A DNA stretch of 64,000 nt from Peribacillus simplex NBRC 15720 = DSM 1321 (GCF_002243645.1 NZ_CP017704.1:3986001-4050000); one strand, 5' to 3'; counted from the first letter of the stretch, positions 25,838-34,986 are shown. Program-made: numbers and translations. The notes: generated from the sequence alone by a model not told the origin.

Positions 25838-26352
25838 GCTCTGATAAAAACAGAGTCTATTTCCTTTGGAGGGGCTACGTTATTCATACCGTAGAAATGT
25901 TGTTGGCGTTCAGTGTTATGGCCTATCGTGTTATCATTTAATTACTGGACATCACGGTTCTTCGGTTTGTTTGTTCTGTTATTGAGGATTTCCGGAATTG
26001 AAGGATGTTTAACATGCAATGACAGGGGGTGACTTTATATTTAACAAATTTTATGTCAATCATTCTACTTGCCCTACTTGTTCTGTTATTTGTAATGGTT
26101 GTGAAGGTGGTCCGTTTCTTTATAAAACATATGACAAAAATGAATAACCTGGAATATAAAGAGATGAATTAAATGAACGATTGAAAAAGAAGGAGTACTG
26201 ACGGTCCTATCTCCGGATCGTTAGGGTAGGATGGGGGTTAAATAGATTTGGTTATCCTTGCGCATAAGATTTTGAGGAGTATTGAATAAAAGTCTTTTAT
26301 TCCTTCCCAGATTGGGTATTATATATAAGTGACTTTTTCAGGGAGGCGAAGC
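25838..26352. other. Intergenic region with a possible small ORF
   Basis: Directly after nasF is a weak hairpin (GGCTCTG / CAGAGTC). The rest shows no conserved gene apart from a possible 39-codon membrane-peptide frame at 26053-26172. Confidence 0.5.
26053..26172 (+). CDS. Possible 39-residue single-span membrane peptide
   Basis: The frame encodes a hydrophobic segment (SIILLALLVLLFVMVVKVV) followed by a basic, polar tail, the look of a small membrane protein. The ATG at 26053 has no close ribosome site; a GTG at 26029 directly after GGGG gives a 47-codon alternative. It ends before the next gene. The evidence is only composition and size. Confidence 0.35.
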   Translation: MSIILLALLVLLFVMVVKVVRFFIKHMTKMNNLEYKEMN

Positions 26353-26354
26353 AA

Positions 26355-26765
26355 ATGAAACGGACATGGGAATTCTCATTAAGTATCATAGGCGTGAGTA
26401 TCGCTGCGATTTTTTTAATCGTGACGATCATAGCGGCCGTTTATCTCAACAGTATCGATTTGAAAGATATGATGGACTACTCATTAATGACAGATTCTGA
26501 GTTTTCCTCGTCTGAGGTAGATATGTCAATCAAGCTGTTCATGGGCTTACTATGGGCGGGGATCATATCGTTGTTCATTGCTTTGGCAGGAGGCTTGATC
26601 GCTATCTTTCTATTAAAAGGCGGCAAAGCGAAGGGAGCCGGAATCTTATTGATCATTACGGGCATTCTGACGATCTTTCATGTTTGGCCGCTTATCTTCT
26701 TCATCGTACCGGGAATCATGTGCCTAGTAAGGAAGCAGAGGGAAACGGTGGAAGTGATCGTATGA
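26355..26765 (+). CDS. DUF4064-family membrane protein
   Basis: This 136-residue protein has three to four hydrophobic segments (around 7-32, 62-86, 93-125) and a small external loop rich in Asp/Ser/Glu. It matches the DUF4064 family of small Firmicute membrane proteins, often found as paralogues and of unknown function. GGGAGGCGAAGCAA precedes the ATG. Its own terminator follows. Confidence 0.8.
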   Translation: MKRTWEFSLSIIGVSIAAIFLIVTIIAAVYLNSIDLKDMMDYSLMTDSEFSSSEVDMSIKLFMGLLWAGIISLFIALAGGLIAIFLLKGGKAKGAGILLIITGILTIFHVWPLIFFIVPGIMCLVRKQRETVEVIV

Positions 26766-26794
26766 TCCGGCACCATACATAGTGTGATTTGAAA

Positions 26795-26834
26795 CAAAGG
26801 AGCTGGCCCGAAAATGCGGGTCAGCTCCTTTTGT
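26795..26834 (+). terminator. Intrinsic terminator after the DUF4064 gene
   Basis: The stem AAAGGAGCTGgcCCG / CGGgtCAGCTCCTTT is followed by TTGTG. Confidence 0.8.
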
Positions 26835-26940
26835 GCTGTAAGGATATTTTAGGGGAATATACCTATTTATACCTGCAAACACCAGTCTATCATGTTACTA
26901 TTATTATAGATTCAAATATAAATAGACTGGAGTTCGATCG

Positions 26941-27897
26941 ATGAAGATACCTTTAATGAAGGTTGGGGCACTGACCTGTTTAACACTCGGTTTGTTCAAT
27001 GGACAGGCTTTTGCGGAGTCTGGAATAAGCAATGCGTGTTCATCATTCGGTGAGATTCAACCAAATGGAAATCCTACCCATAAGCAGATCAACTGCTTAC
27101 TGACGAATGCGGCAATAGAGGCTGAAATCCCCCCTGAAGTAGTAAAAGCGGTGGCTACGCAGGAAAACGGGGATTGGAGGCAATTTAATGAGGACGGTAC
27201 ACCGGTTAAATCCGACGATGGCGGTATCGGTCTAATGCAGCTTACCAATAAAAGTGGGTATGACCAGAAAAAGCTGGAAAATGATATAGTCTACAATATA
27301 GAGGCAGGCGTCGAGGTCCTGAGTGGCATGTATTCAAGAAGGGACTTGCCCAAGATCAAAGATGCAGGACGCAGGGTCATCGAAAACTGGTATTTTCCTG
27401 TCATGGCATACAATGGGACAAAACCGGTTAACAGTCCTCTTTACCAGGAGAACGGGAAAATAAATGTGAATGCCTACCAAGAGGAAGTTTTTGCTGAGAT
27501 AGAAAACCAAAGTTATTTGAATGATACAAAACTGGCAAAATATCCATTTAAAACATCGGATTTTCAATATGATCGGGATAGCACTGGAAATATCATCTTT
27601 ACAAATCTTGTATACACACTGACAGAGCAAACACATGACTCTGTTTATTGGTTCAAGGCTGGAGACAAAGTGGTGACGACATCAAGCGCGAATATCAGGA
27701 AAGAAATAAGCACTACGGCAGGTGCAGTATCTGTTCCACCAAATACAAGCTTGATCATCACAGGAAATTTTAACTATCACGAATCTAAAGGAAATAAATT
27801 TGTTTTTTACCCCGTACAAACGGAAGACGGGAAGATTAAGGGGTATGTTTCATCGGCTTACATATCCAATAGACTATCGATTGTCGCACCTATCTAG
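26941..27897 (+). CDS. Truncated but domain-complete lytic transglycosylase/SH3 protein
   Basis: This is the intact 318-residue ORF within the interrupted gene above. The catalytic glutamate is expected in ATQENGDW. The transglycosylase fold and SH3-like segment are complete, and the ORF has its own start after GACTGGAGTTCGATCG. It could be secreted and cleave peptidoglycan without the Ig-like stalk. Confidence 0.65.
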   Translation: MKIPLMKVGALTCLTLGLFNGQAFAESGISNACSSFGEIQPNGNPTHKQINCLLTNAAIEAEIPPEVVKAVATQENGDWRQFNEDGTPVKSDDGGIGLMQLTNKSGYDQKKLENDIVYNIEAGVEVLSGMYSRRDLPKIKDAGRRVIENWYFPVMAYNGTKPVNSPLYQENGKINVNAYQEEVFAEIENQSYLNDTKLAKYPFKTSDFQYDRDSTGNIIFTNLVYTLTEQTHDSVYWFKAGDKVVTTSSANIRKEISTTAGAVSVPPNTSLIITGNFNYHESKGNKFVFYPVQTEDGKIKGYVSSAYISNRLSIVAPI

Positions 27898-27904
27898 GAT
27901 ACGA

Positions 27905-28826
27905 ATAACCTGTGATTTCTGGGGCTGCCGGTAAATCCATTCCATTCAACTCCACTTTCAATCCTAAAACCAGCGTAAAGGCGAAGGATGATAAAGATGG
28001 TGACTTAACGAGTGCCATACGTGTGGAAGGTAAGGTGGATACCAAGAAAGTGGGCACCTATAATTTGACTTATACGGTAGCTGACAAGGCTGGGAATGTT
28101 GCCAAGGTCACAAGGAAGATAACCGTTTATGATCAAGTCAAGCCGGTGATTTCAGGTGCCGGGAATAAAACCATCAAACTTAATTCTTCATTCAATCCAA
28201 AAACAAACGTGAGTGCCAAGGATAACGCCGATGGCAACTTGACTAGTAAAATCAAAGTGACGGGTACAGTGAATACGAAGAAAAAGGGGACCTATACATT
28301 GAAGTATACGGTCACCGATTCATCGAAAAATGCAGCGACAGTCACAAGAAAGATCACGATAGATGGCACCAAGCCAGTCATCTCGGGAGCCAATAGCAAA
28401 ACCGTTGGCTATTATTCGACATTCAATCCTAAATCAGGCGTATCTGCGAAAGATAACCTGGATGGTAACTTGACTAGTAAAGTCAAAGTGACAGGTACGG
28501 TGAATACAAAGAAAAAGGGAACGTATACATTAAAGTATACAATCACTGATTCATCGAAAAATACTGCGACAGTCACAAGAAAGATTACGGTAGACAGCAC
28601 CAAGCCGGTCATTTCCGGTGCCAAAAGCAAAACCATTGCCTATAACTCGACATTCAATCCTAAATCAGGTGTATCCGCGAAAGATAATCTTGATGGAAGT
28701 TTAACAAATAAGATCAAAATAACAGGGACTGTGAATACGAAGAAAAAAGGCACCTATACATTGACTTACACAGTTACGGATAAATCGAAGAACAAGGCAG
28801 AAGTAAAAAGGAAAATCACAGTTAAA
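27905..28826 (+). repeat. Four tandem Ig-like coding repeats (~228 bp period)
   Basis: Four units of about 76 codons each begin with PVISGA and end with TRKIT or KRKIT. Units two to four are very similar at the DNA level (TFNPKSGVSAKDNLDG and TVNTKKKGTYTLKYTVTDSS recur), indicating recent internal duplication or gene conversion. Confidence 0.85.
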
Positions 28827-28833
28827 TAGAAGG

Positions 28834-28871
28834 TAAAAAAGGATTCCCGCAATAGGGGAATCCTTTTTTTG
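28834..28871 (+). terminator. Intrinsic terminator after the Ig-repeat ORF
   Basis: The stem AAAAAGGATTCCC / GGGGAATCCTTTTT has T7 at its end and is strong. Confidence 0.9.
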
Positions 28872-29017
28872 ATGCATGAATGTGTTTGGCTGAAAGATAT
28901 GCATATATAATAGTAGAAAGTGTTCATGGTTTGATCCTCCAGGGTAGAGTTGATATTGATAAAAATGTTATAATTGTAAATAGTTGTAATGCGAAGTGAT
29001 CTGAAGGGGGATTGTTT

Positions 29018-29401
29018 ATGGGCAAAGAACACGGGCATGTAAACTGGATGGATCAGATTTTTAAGGAATATGAAAGAGACGGCGGGCTGAAGAATAATCC
29101 TGGCTTTGGAAAACCGATTCCGGAGTCGGCGCTATCGGGAAATATATATGATAATTTCTTGACGAAGGCCAAGGATGCCGGCTACGTTCCACTTTGGATA
29201 AAATGGCAAAAAGAAATTCGGGAAGAGCTATCCGGATTGGTTCGTTTGAAAAAAATGAATGGACCCGAATTTGAATTAGTGAAACGAATTGATGAAATAA
29301 ATGAGAAAGTCCGTACATATAATGCGGTTTGTCCAGCCCAAATGCAGCGCAGGGAAATAGAGTTGGACAGCATCGAAATTCAATATGAAAAATGGAAGTA
29401 A
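29018..29401 (+). CDS. DnaJ-family/DUF1992 domain protein
   Basis: A 127-residue cytoplasmic protein of the DUF1992 family, sometimes named DnaJ homologue subfamily C. Family features are GLKNNPGFGKPIP near residue 25 and a charged C-terminal helix (RREIELDSIEIQYEKWK). It has no J-domain HPD motif, so co-chaperone activity is not implied. GAAGGGGGATTG precedes the ATG at 29018; an in-frame TTG two codons earlier is not needed. Confidence 0.8.
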   Translation: MGKEHGHVNWMDQIFKEYERDGGLKNNPGFGKPIPESALSGNIYDNFLTKAKDAGYVPLWIKWQKEIREELSGLVRLKKMNGPEFELVKRIDEINEKVRTYNAVCPAQMQRREIELDSIEIQYEKWK

Positions 29402-29456
29402 TAGGTAATGTGTAAAATGTGGGTATTTGTATGACGTGATCATTAAAGGATTATGA

Positions 29457-29462
29457 TATAAT
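29457..29462 (+). promoter_or_regulatory. Sigma-A -10 element for the signal peptidase gene
   Basis: A perfect TATAAT at 29457-29462 lies only four bases upstream of the first in-frame ATG (29466). This excludes that ATG as the start and supports the TTG at 29496. No clear -35 hexamer is visible. Confidence 0.6.
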
Positions 29463-29495
29463 GGCATGAATAAAAAACAGAGAGAGGGACTTCGA

Positions 29496-30047
29496 TTGGA
29501 AAAAAGAAAAGAAGTTTTTTCATGGATAAAAGCGATATTGATTGCAGTCATTCTAGCTTTTTTAATTCGAACGTATATTTTTGCACCGATTGTCGTGGAC
29601 GGTGAGTCAATGATGCCGACTCTGCAAGATCACGAAAGAATTGTTCTCACCAAGTTTGGAACGAATATCGATAATATAGACCGGTTTGATATTGTCGTTT
29701 TTCATGCAACGGTAGATAAAGATTATATAAAAAGGGTTATTGGTCTGCCAGGTGACCATATTGAATATAAAGACGATACGCTTTATATTAATGGGAAAGC
29801 TTATGAAGAACCATACTTGGACAAATATAAGAATCAGATGGAAGCAGGAGTGCCACTGACTGAATCCTTCAAGCTCGAAGATATTTCAGGCAGCACGACA
29901 GTGCCGGAAGGCCAGCTGTTCCTTATGGGGGACAATCGTCAAAATAGTTTGGATAGCCGTGAAATCGGAACGATTTCAGTCGATGAAATTGTAGGCAAGG
30001 CGAATCTAGTGTATTGGCCGATCAACGAAATAAAGCTTGTGAAATAA
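29496..30047 (+). CDS. sipS: Signal peptidase I
   Basis: This 183-residue type I signal peptidase (SipS/T/W class, bacterial P-type) has one N-terminal membrane anchor (about 8-27). The catalytic serine is S38 in VVDGESMMPTL and the catalytic lysine is K79 in YIKRVIGLPGD. The conserved GDNRQNSLDSR box is near the end. It cleaves signal peptides of secreted proteins at the outer face of the membrane. The TTG start is chosen because AGAGAGGGAC lies five bases upstream and a TATAAT excludes the upstream ATG. Which Sip paralogue it is cannot be decided. Confidence 0.93.
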   Translation: MEKRKEVFSWIKAILIAVILAFLIRTYIFAPIVVDGESMMPTLQDHERIVLTKFGTNIDNIDRFDIVVFHATVDKDYIKRVIGLPGDHIEYKDDTLYINGKAYEEPYLDKYKNQMEAGVPLTESFKLEDISGSTTVPEGQLFLMGDNRQNSLDSREIGTISVDEIVGKANLVYWPINEIKLVK

Positions 30048-30049
30048 GG

Positions 30050-30082
30050 AGAAGCGGACTCAGGTATAGAGTCCGCTTTATT
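30050..30082 (+). terminator. Intrinsic terminator after signal peptidase
   Basis: The stem AAGCGGACTC / GAGTCCGCTT is followed by TATTG. Confidence 0.8.
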
Positions 30083-30307
30083 GTTGCCGTTTTTCATTTC
30101 CGTAAAGGGAAACATTGCTTTGCATTGTCATACAGGTGTTTTCAACAAAAAACGTGTCCATTCTTCTTTTTTTTCTATTTTTTTTATGAAAATCAACTCA
30201 TCTGGGTTAAATTAGGTTATCCTATTTAAAAGAAGTAATCACGTTACCCAGGCCCGAATAAGAAAATGGATTACTTTAAAAAAGGGTGCTGAGATGGAGT
30301 ACTTTAG

Positions 30308-30793
30308 ATGGATATAGTAAAAGATTTAATATCAAACTATGGTTATTTTGCGATATATGGACTGTTGGCAATTGGGATTATTGGCTTGCCGGTACCTGAT
30401 GAGTTCATGATGACTTTTGTCGGCTATTTGTCATCCATTTCCGTTTTGAATGTTCAGGGAGCATTTCTTGTCAGTTTCCTTGGATCGATATCAGGGATGC
30501 TTATCAGTTATTTCATCGGGAAAAAGGTGGGGAAGCCTTTTTTGAGGAAGCATGGTAAGTGGATCAAAATGACCCCCGCGAGGTTGGAAAAATTGGAGAA
30601 ATGGTTCAATAAATACGGTCCTTGGACCATTATCATAGCCTATTTCATCCCAGGAGTCCGTCACTTCGCCAGTTATATTTCCGGTATGAATGGAATGGGG
30701 AAACGAAAGTACTTTATCTTTGCAGGAGCAGGGGCTTTCAGCTGGTGTTTGGTATTTACGACTTTTGGCTATTTCATTGGTGTGTTAACTTAA
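30308..30793 (+). CDS. DedA-family membrane protein
   Basis: This 161-residue protein has four to five hydrophobic segments. DedA hallmarks are GLPVPDEF near residue 25 and the re-entrant FIPGVRHFASYISGMNGM. The family acts in lipid-carrier or polyprenyl-phosphate flipping and proton-motive-force balance, affecting resistance to peptides and alkali. It is shorter than the ~200-residue members because the C-terminal tail is minimal. It is monocistronic, flanked by a terminator shared with the converging SDR gene. Confidence 0.88.
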   Translation: MDIVKDLISNYGYFAIYGLLAIGIIGLPVPDEFMMTFVGYLSSISVLNVQGAFLVSFLGSISGMLISYFIGKKVGKPFLRKHGKWIKMTPARLEKLEKWFNKYGPWTIIIAYFIPGVRHFASYISGMNGMGKRKYFIFAGAGAFSWCLVFTTFGYFIGVLT

Positions 30794-30829
30794 CTCATTA
30801 CTACTTACAAAGTTTATTTATTGAATCAG

Positions 30830-30865
30830 AAAAAACCGTTTCTGGATTCCAGAAACGGGTTTTTC
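30830..30865 (+). terminator. Bidirectional intrinsic terminator between DedA and SDR genes
   Basis: The stem AACCGTTTCTGG / CCAGAAACGGGTT has a 3-base loop and is flanked by A5 and T5. Confidence 0.9.
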
Positions 30866-30880
30866 CATTTCTGCCTATAT

Positions 30881-31618
30881 TTATTGAGCTGAGTATCCAC
30901 CGTCGATGACTAGCTCGGCACCAGTTACGTATGAAGCGTCATCGGATGCTAGATAAAGTACGGCATTTGCAATATCCGCCGGCTGACCCAAACGTTGTAA
31001 TGGAGTTGCCTTGATCATTTGGTTGACTAATTCTTTTGACTCTTCTAATTTTTGTGTCATTGGTGTTTCGATGATACCAGGGAATACGGCATTGACACGG
31101 ACGCCCATGCGGCCATATTGCGTTGCGGCAGCCTTGGAAATGGCACGAACGGCACCTTTTGAAGCTGAATAAGAGTTTAAGCCCATTCCGATTTGAGCAG
31201 TAAAGGAAGAAATGTTCACAACTGCGCCTTTACCTTCTTTAGCCATGTGAGGAACAACGTGTTTCATTCCAAGGAATGGTCCAAATCCATTGATGCTTAA
31301 CATTAGCTGCCAATCGGCCAATGTCGTATCGTTAATGCCTTTTTCCGTTGAGATACCGGCATTGTTAACCAAAATGTCGATTTTGCCAAATTTAGCGATA
31401 ACTTCATCCGTCATCTTTTTCCAGCTTTCGTCTGAAGATACATCAAGTACAGCTCCATGGACGTTATCCAGTTCATTCACAACAGCTACAGCTTTTTCAT
31501 TGATATCAGCAGCAATGACTTGTGCTCCTTCTTTTGTGAATAGGTCTACCATTTCCCTGCCCATACCAGATGCACCGCCAGTGATAATGGCTACTTTATT
31601 AGTCAATCTTCCCATCAT
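30881..31618 (-). CDS. Short-chain dehydrogenase/reductase
   Basis: This 245-residue classical SDR has cofactor motif TGGASGMG near residue 15, an Asp after the second strand (AADIN) favouring NAD(H), NNAG, a catalytic Ser (ISSFTAQIG), and YSASK with the catalytic Tyr/Lys. The C-terminal DGGYSAQ is typical of FabG/glucose-dehydrogenase-like members. The substrate is unknown. Two adjacent ATGs (31616-31618 and 31613-31615) follow AGGAGTG; either may be used. Confidence 0.92.
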   Translation of the reverse strand: MMGRLTNKVAIITGGASGMGREMVDLFTKEGAQVIAADINEKAVAVVNELDNVHGAVLDVSSDESWKKMTDEVIAKFGKIDILVNNAGISTEKGINDTTLADWQLMLSINGFGPFLGMKHVVPHMAKEGKGAVVNISSFTAQIGMGLNSYSASKGAVRAISKAAATQYGRMGVRVNAVFPGIIETPMTQKLEESKELVNQMIKATPLQRLGQPADIANAVLYLASDDASYVTGAELVIDGGYSAQ

Positions 31619-32081
31619 GATCACTCCTATTAGTTGTTATAACGATGAATATATGTTCAAGCATAGTTCAAAAGTGATATTATCAACGAGCAATACTATA
31701 ACTCCTTCAAGAGTCCGTCAAGCATTTTATTTTCCCGCTTGCGAATTTCCTTTTTCTTGCTGGATGAAAAAGTACATGTATGTCTGTGAAAAAATGGACT
31801 TCCCATAACCGCTGCAGGTTGAAAGCGGTATCAATCTTTTAATCTTCAAATTTTGATACCGTAGATTATCAATATCTAAAATAGCTTAACCCGTTCTATT
31901 TGAAACGATTCACAAGTAATCTTGTAGAGGCAGCGCATGTAGGTTTGGGAGTACCATATGTTCAATTCTAGTGATTAAAATTGAATACTGCAATCTTTTT
32001 ATACTTTAAATACAAATTTTTATAACGCTGTTCCAATTCTAACTTTTCAGAACTTTCATGTACATAGGAGGTCATCATTTT
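31619..32081. other. Divergent intergenic region between SDR and MATE genes
   Basis: No gene is seen. An inverted repeat CGGTATCA / TGATACCG with about 20 bases between arms occupies ~31826-31861. Near-palindromes with a LexA-box-like core (ATATGTTC) occur at 31646-31659 and 31951-31964 but fit the consensus poorly. Confidence 0.4.
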
Positions 32082-33419
32082 ATGAATAACAGAATGTATC
32101 TTTCCTTGGCCATTCCGCTTACGATTTCGACGATGAGTACGCCCTTGCTCGGTGCGGTCGATACGGCTGTGGTTGGAAAGTTGAGTGATCCCGCTTATAT
32201 TGGCGGGGTGGCTGTCGGAACCATAATTTTTAATACGATGTATTGGCTTTTCGGTTTTCTACGGGTCAGTACATCTGCCTTTGCTGCACAAGCGGAGGGG
32301 GCACGGGATGAAAATCAAAGCCTAATGGCCTTGATTCGGCCTTTTTTCATTGCAGCGATCATCGGCCTGCTTTTTATCGTGATCCAAAAACCCATTTTGA
32401 ATGTTTCGTTAGGCGCAATCGGTCCGGAATCAGACGTTTCCGCCTTTGCCGCAGATTATTTCGGCATCCGGATATGGGGTGCACCTTTTGCATTATTGAA
32501 CTATGTCATCTTAGGCTGGTTAATCGGGAAATCCAGGATAAAAACATCTTTGTTCATTCAAGTTTTCATGAACGTGATCAATATTGTCTTATGCCTCGTT
32601 TTTGTAAATGGCTTTTCGTGGTCTGTATCAGGGGTTGCTGCCGCTTCATTGATATCAGAGATTTCCGCTTTTTTACTGGGCTTGTGGGTGATCTGGAAAG
32701 CGGTTAACGTACCGGATTCATTTTCATTCCGGGAGGGGTTCGATCGGGCTTCCCTGAAAAAAATGATGGTGGTCAACAGGGATTTATTTATCAGGACCAT
32801 TTGCCTGATCACGGTTTTCAATTTTTTTACGGCCAAGGGAGCCACTTTCGGGACAGAGACACTGGCGGCCAATGCCGTACTCATTCAAATCCATTACCTG
32901 ATGGCCTATTGCTTTGATGGCTTCGCGAACGCGTCGAGTCTTCTGGTCGGAAAGGCGATTGGTTCGAGAGATATAAACCTTTATAAAAAAACACTCTCAC
33001 TATCGGCGCGGTGGGGCTTGTATGCTTCGTTCATACTTGCCGTATCTTACTATCTATTTAGCGATAAGGTCATTCTCCTTTTCACGAATATTCCCGGGGT
33101 CATCGAACTGGCCCATGAATATGGACTTTGGATAGTCCTATTCCCATTCAGTGCCTTTATCGGACTCATTTTTTATGGAGTGTTTACCGGTGCGACTGAA
33201 GCCGTTCCTGTTAGGAACTCAATGCTCCTTGCACTATTGGCTTTTCTATTTGTCCAATTCACAGCAGTCCCGCATCATGGCAATCATGGATTATGGCTTG
33301 CATTCCTGGCTTTCAGTTTAGGACGTTCCGTGTTTTTAGCATTATACATCCCAAGGCTAAACCGAAAAGTAACAAAGCTTATGAATGACGATAGCTTAAT
33401 GAAATCATCTTCTTTTTAA
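32082..33419 (+). CDS. MATE-family efflux transporter (DinF-like)
   Basis: A 445-residue, twelve-helix MATE antiporter. The opening IPLTISTMSTPLLGAVDTAV and the two-fold repeat of six helices are characteristic, and the Asp of the first helix (VDTAVVG) is retained. DinF-type members expel cationic drugs and oxidants. The start at 32082 has AGGAGG ten bases upstream; the frame from 32058 is rejected. It is monocistronic. Confidence 0.9.
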   Translation: MNNRMYLSLAIPLTISTMSTPLLGAVDTAVVGKLSDPAYIGGVAVGTIIFNTMYWLFGFLRVSTSAFAAQAEGARDENQSLMALIRPFFIAAIIGLLFIVIQKPILNVSLGAIGPESDVSAFAADYFGIRIWGAPFALLNYVILGWLIGKSRIKTSLFIQVFMNVINIVLCLVFVNGFSWSVSGVAAASLISEISAFLLGLWVIWKAVNVPDSFSFREGFDRASLKKMMVVNRDLFIRTICLITVFNFFTAKGATFGTETLAANAVLIQIHYLMAYCFDGFANASSLLVGKAIGSRDINLYKKTLSLSARWGLYASFILAVSYYLFSDKVILLFTNIPGVIELAHEYGLWIVLFPFSAFIGLIFYGVFTGATEAVPVRNSMLLALLAFLFVQFTAVPHHGNHGLWLAFLAFSLGRSVFLALYIPRLNRKVTKLMNDDSLMKSSSF

Positions 33420-33439
33420 TAAAAGAGGGTGTTTTTTAT

Positions 33440-33577
33440 TTGTTAAGGAATTTTATCGGTAGTTTGATGTTAGCAATAATACGGGAATATGAAGAAAAGG
33501 TAGCAACGCTTGGCGAATCAGATAGTAAAAGTGATAAAATGAAAAATATATATAAAAGAGGAGTTGTCATATTTTGA
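33440..33577 (+). CDS. Possible 45-residue ORF coupled to pepV
   Basis: The TTG at 33440 has AGAGGGTG nine bases upstream. The frame (N-terminal LRNFIGSLMLAIIREYEEK) ends in a TGA whose bases overlap the TTG start of pepV (TTGA), the arrangement of translational coupling. I do not recognise the peptide. It may be a real small protein, a leader for pepV, or chance. Confidence 0.35.
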   Translation: MLRNFIGSLMLAIIREYEEKVATLGESDSKSDKMKNIYKRGVVIF

Positions 33578-34986
33578 GTGAATTGAATTGGCGAGAAGAA
33601 GTTGAAAAACGAAAAATGGACTTATTGCTGGACACACAAAACTTATTGAAAATAAAAAGTGTACTGGATGAAGAACATCCGACAGAGGAGGCCCCATTCG
33701 GTAAAGGGGTGAAGGAAGCGCTTGATTTCATGCTTCAATTAGGCGAAAAAGACGGTTTTACTGTGAAAAATGTCGATAATGTCGCTGGTCATATCGAAAT
33801 GGGTGAAGGCGAGGAGTTAATCGGGATATTATGCCATGTCGACGTGGTACCTGAGGGAGATGGCTGGAGTTCGGATCCGTTCGGCGCTGAAATCCGCAAT
33901 GGCCGCATATATGCTCGTGGGGCGATCGATGATAAAGGGCCGACGATGGCTGCCTATCATGCGATGAAGCTGGTCCGGGAGCTCGGAGAACCTTTGAACA
34001 AACGTGTGAGGATGATCATTGGAACCGATGAAGAATCGAACTGGCGCTGCGTTGACCGGTACTTTGAAGTGGAGGAAATGCCCTCGATCGGTTTCGCACC
34101 AGATGCTGATTTCCCGATCATCAGTGCGGAAAAAGGAATCTGGGATTTCTCGGTTATACACCCTGCCGATGCAGGAAATGGCACGAACTCAAACGTGAAT
34201 GTTATAAAATTTTCTTCAGGTCGAAGGACGAATATGGTACCGGATTTTGCTACGGCTATTGTGGAAGCGGCTAACCCTGCTGAAGTGGCTGCAAACTATC
34301 AGGATTATTTGCAAAAATACTCATTGAAGGGGCAAGCCGTTCCGCAAAAAAATCAAGTGCTGCTTGAAATGAATGGTGTCTCGGCACACGCGATGGAACC
34401 GAAAAATGGAAAGAATGCAGGTCTCCATTTAGCCGTATTTTTAGCTGATCTTACTCTTGATCCGCATGCGAAAGCCTACTTCACTTTCATTAAGGATCGT
34501 TTGTTTGGAGATTCCCGCGGAAATAATTTAGGTGTGGCTTATTCGGATGAACAAACAGGAGAATTGACGGTCAATGCCGGCGTTTTCAATTATTCTAAAC
34601 AAGGGGACAGCTCGATTGGTTTCAGTATGCGTTATCCGGTGACGTTCGAGTGGGAACAGCAAAAGGCGGCATTGGAAGAAAGACTTGCGGCATATAATTT
34701 GAAAGTGAAGACCAATTCGCATTCAACTCCACATTATGTGGACAGTGAAAGCTTCTTGATTAAGACGTTGCAGGAAGTTTATGAAGCGGAGACAGGTGAT
34801 AAAGCTGAACTCCTTTCGATTGGCGGCGGCACATACGCCCGTTCATTGAAAGAGGGCGTTGCTTTCGGCCCGCTTTTCCCTGGCAGCGAAGACATTGCGC
34901 ATCAGAAAGATGAATATATTGATATTGAAGATATGCTTAAGGCTACGTCCATTTATGCACGTGCCATTCATGAATTGGCTAAATAA
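33574..34986 (+). CDS. pepV: Dipeptidase PepV (M20 family)
   Basis: This 470-residue zinc dipeptidase hydrolyses dipeptides in the cytoplasm. Metal-site segments are visible: CHVDVVPEGDGW, ARGAIDDKGP, GTDEESNWRC and VSAHAMEPKNG with a late HQKDEYID. Length and motifs fit PepV. The TTG start has GAGGAG ten bases upstream. It lies 21 bp before dat, so the two form an operon, and neighbours pepV-like ytjP in B. subtilis occupy the same region. Confidence 0.93.
   Translation: MSELNWREEVEKRKMDLLLDTQNLLKIKSVLDEEHPTEEAPFGKGVKEALDFMLQLGEKDGFTVKNVDNVAGHIEMGEGEELIGILCHVDVVPEGDGWSSDPFGAEIRNGRIYARGAIDDKGPTMAAYHAMKLVRELGEPLNKRVRMIIGTDEESNWRCVDRYFEVEEMPSIGFAPDADFPIISAEKGIWDFSVIHPADAGNGTNSNVNVIKFSSGRRTNMVPDFATAIVEAANPAEVAANYQDYLQKYSLKGQAVPQKNQVLLEMNGVSAHAMEPKNGKNAGLHLAVFLADLTLDPHAKAYFTFIKDRLFGDSRGNNLGVAYSDEQTGELTVNAGVFNYSKQGDSSIGFSMRYPVTFEWEQQKAALEERLAAYNLKVKTNSHSTPHYVDSESFLIKTLQEVYEAETGDKAELLSIGGGTYARSLKEGVAFGPLFPGSEDIAHQKDEYIDIEDMLKATSIYARAIHELAK

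Larger units (their letters stand above)
26941..28829 (+). pseudogene. Secreted lytic transglycosylase with Ig-like repeats, interrupted by stop and frameshift
   Basis: The 5' part (26941-27897, 318 residues) has a signal peptide cleaved near AFA-ES, a lysozyme-like transglycosylase domain (VVKAVATQENGDW, GIGLMQLTNKSG) and an SH3-like tail (GYVSSAYISNRLS). It stops at a TAG at 27895-27897. Reading past the TAG gives DTN, after which a one-base deletion before CCTGTGATT throws the frame. The 3' part (27905-28829) continues as four ~76-residue Ig-like (DUF5011-type) repeats. No ribosome site precedes the 3' part. The ancestral protein was a wall hydrolase with adhesive repeats; the 5' ORF may still make an active short enzyme. 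Confidence 0.8.

Noticed and set aside
28835..28904. Small minus-strand frames across the Ig-repeat terminator
   Set aside because: They are shadows of the repeat gene and terminator with no ribosome sites.
29466..29495. ATG at 29466 as signal peptidase start
   Set aside because: A TATAAT lies four bases upstream, so this ATG would be at or before the transcription start; the TTG at 29496 has a good ribosome site.
31646..31964. LexA (SOS) boxes before the SDR and MATE genes
   Set aside because: The two ATATGTTC-containing sites match CGAAC-N4-GTTCG poorly (three to four mismatches) and are far from a clear promoter.
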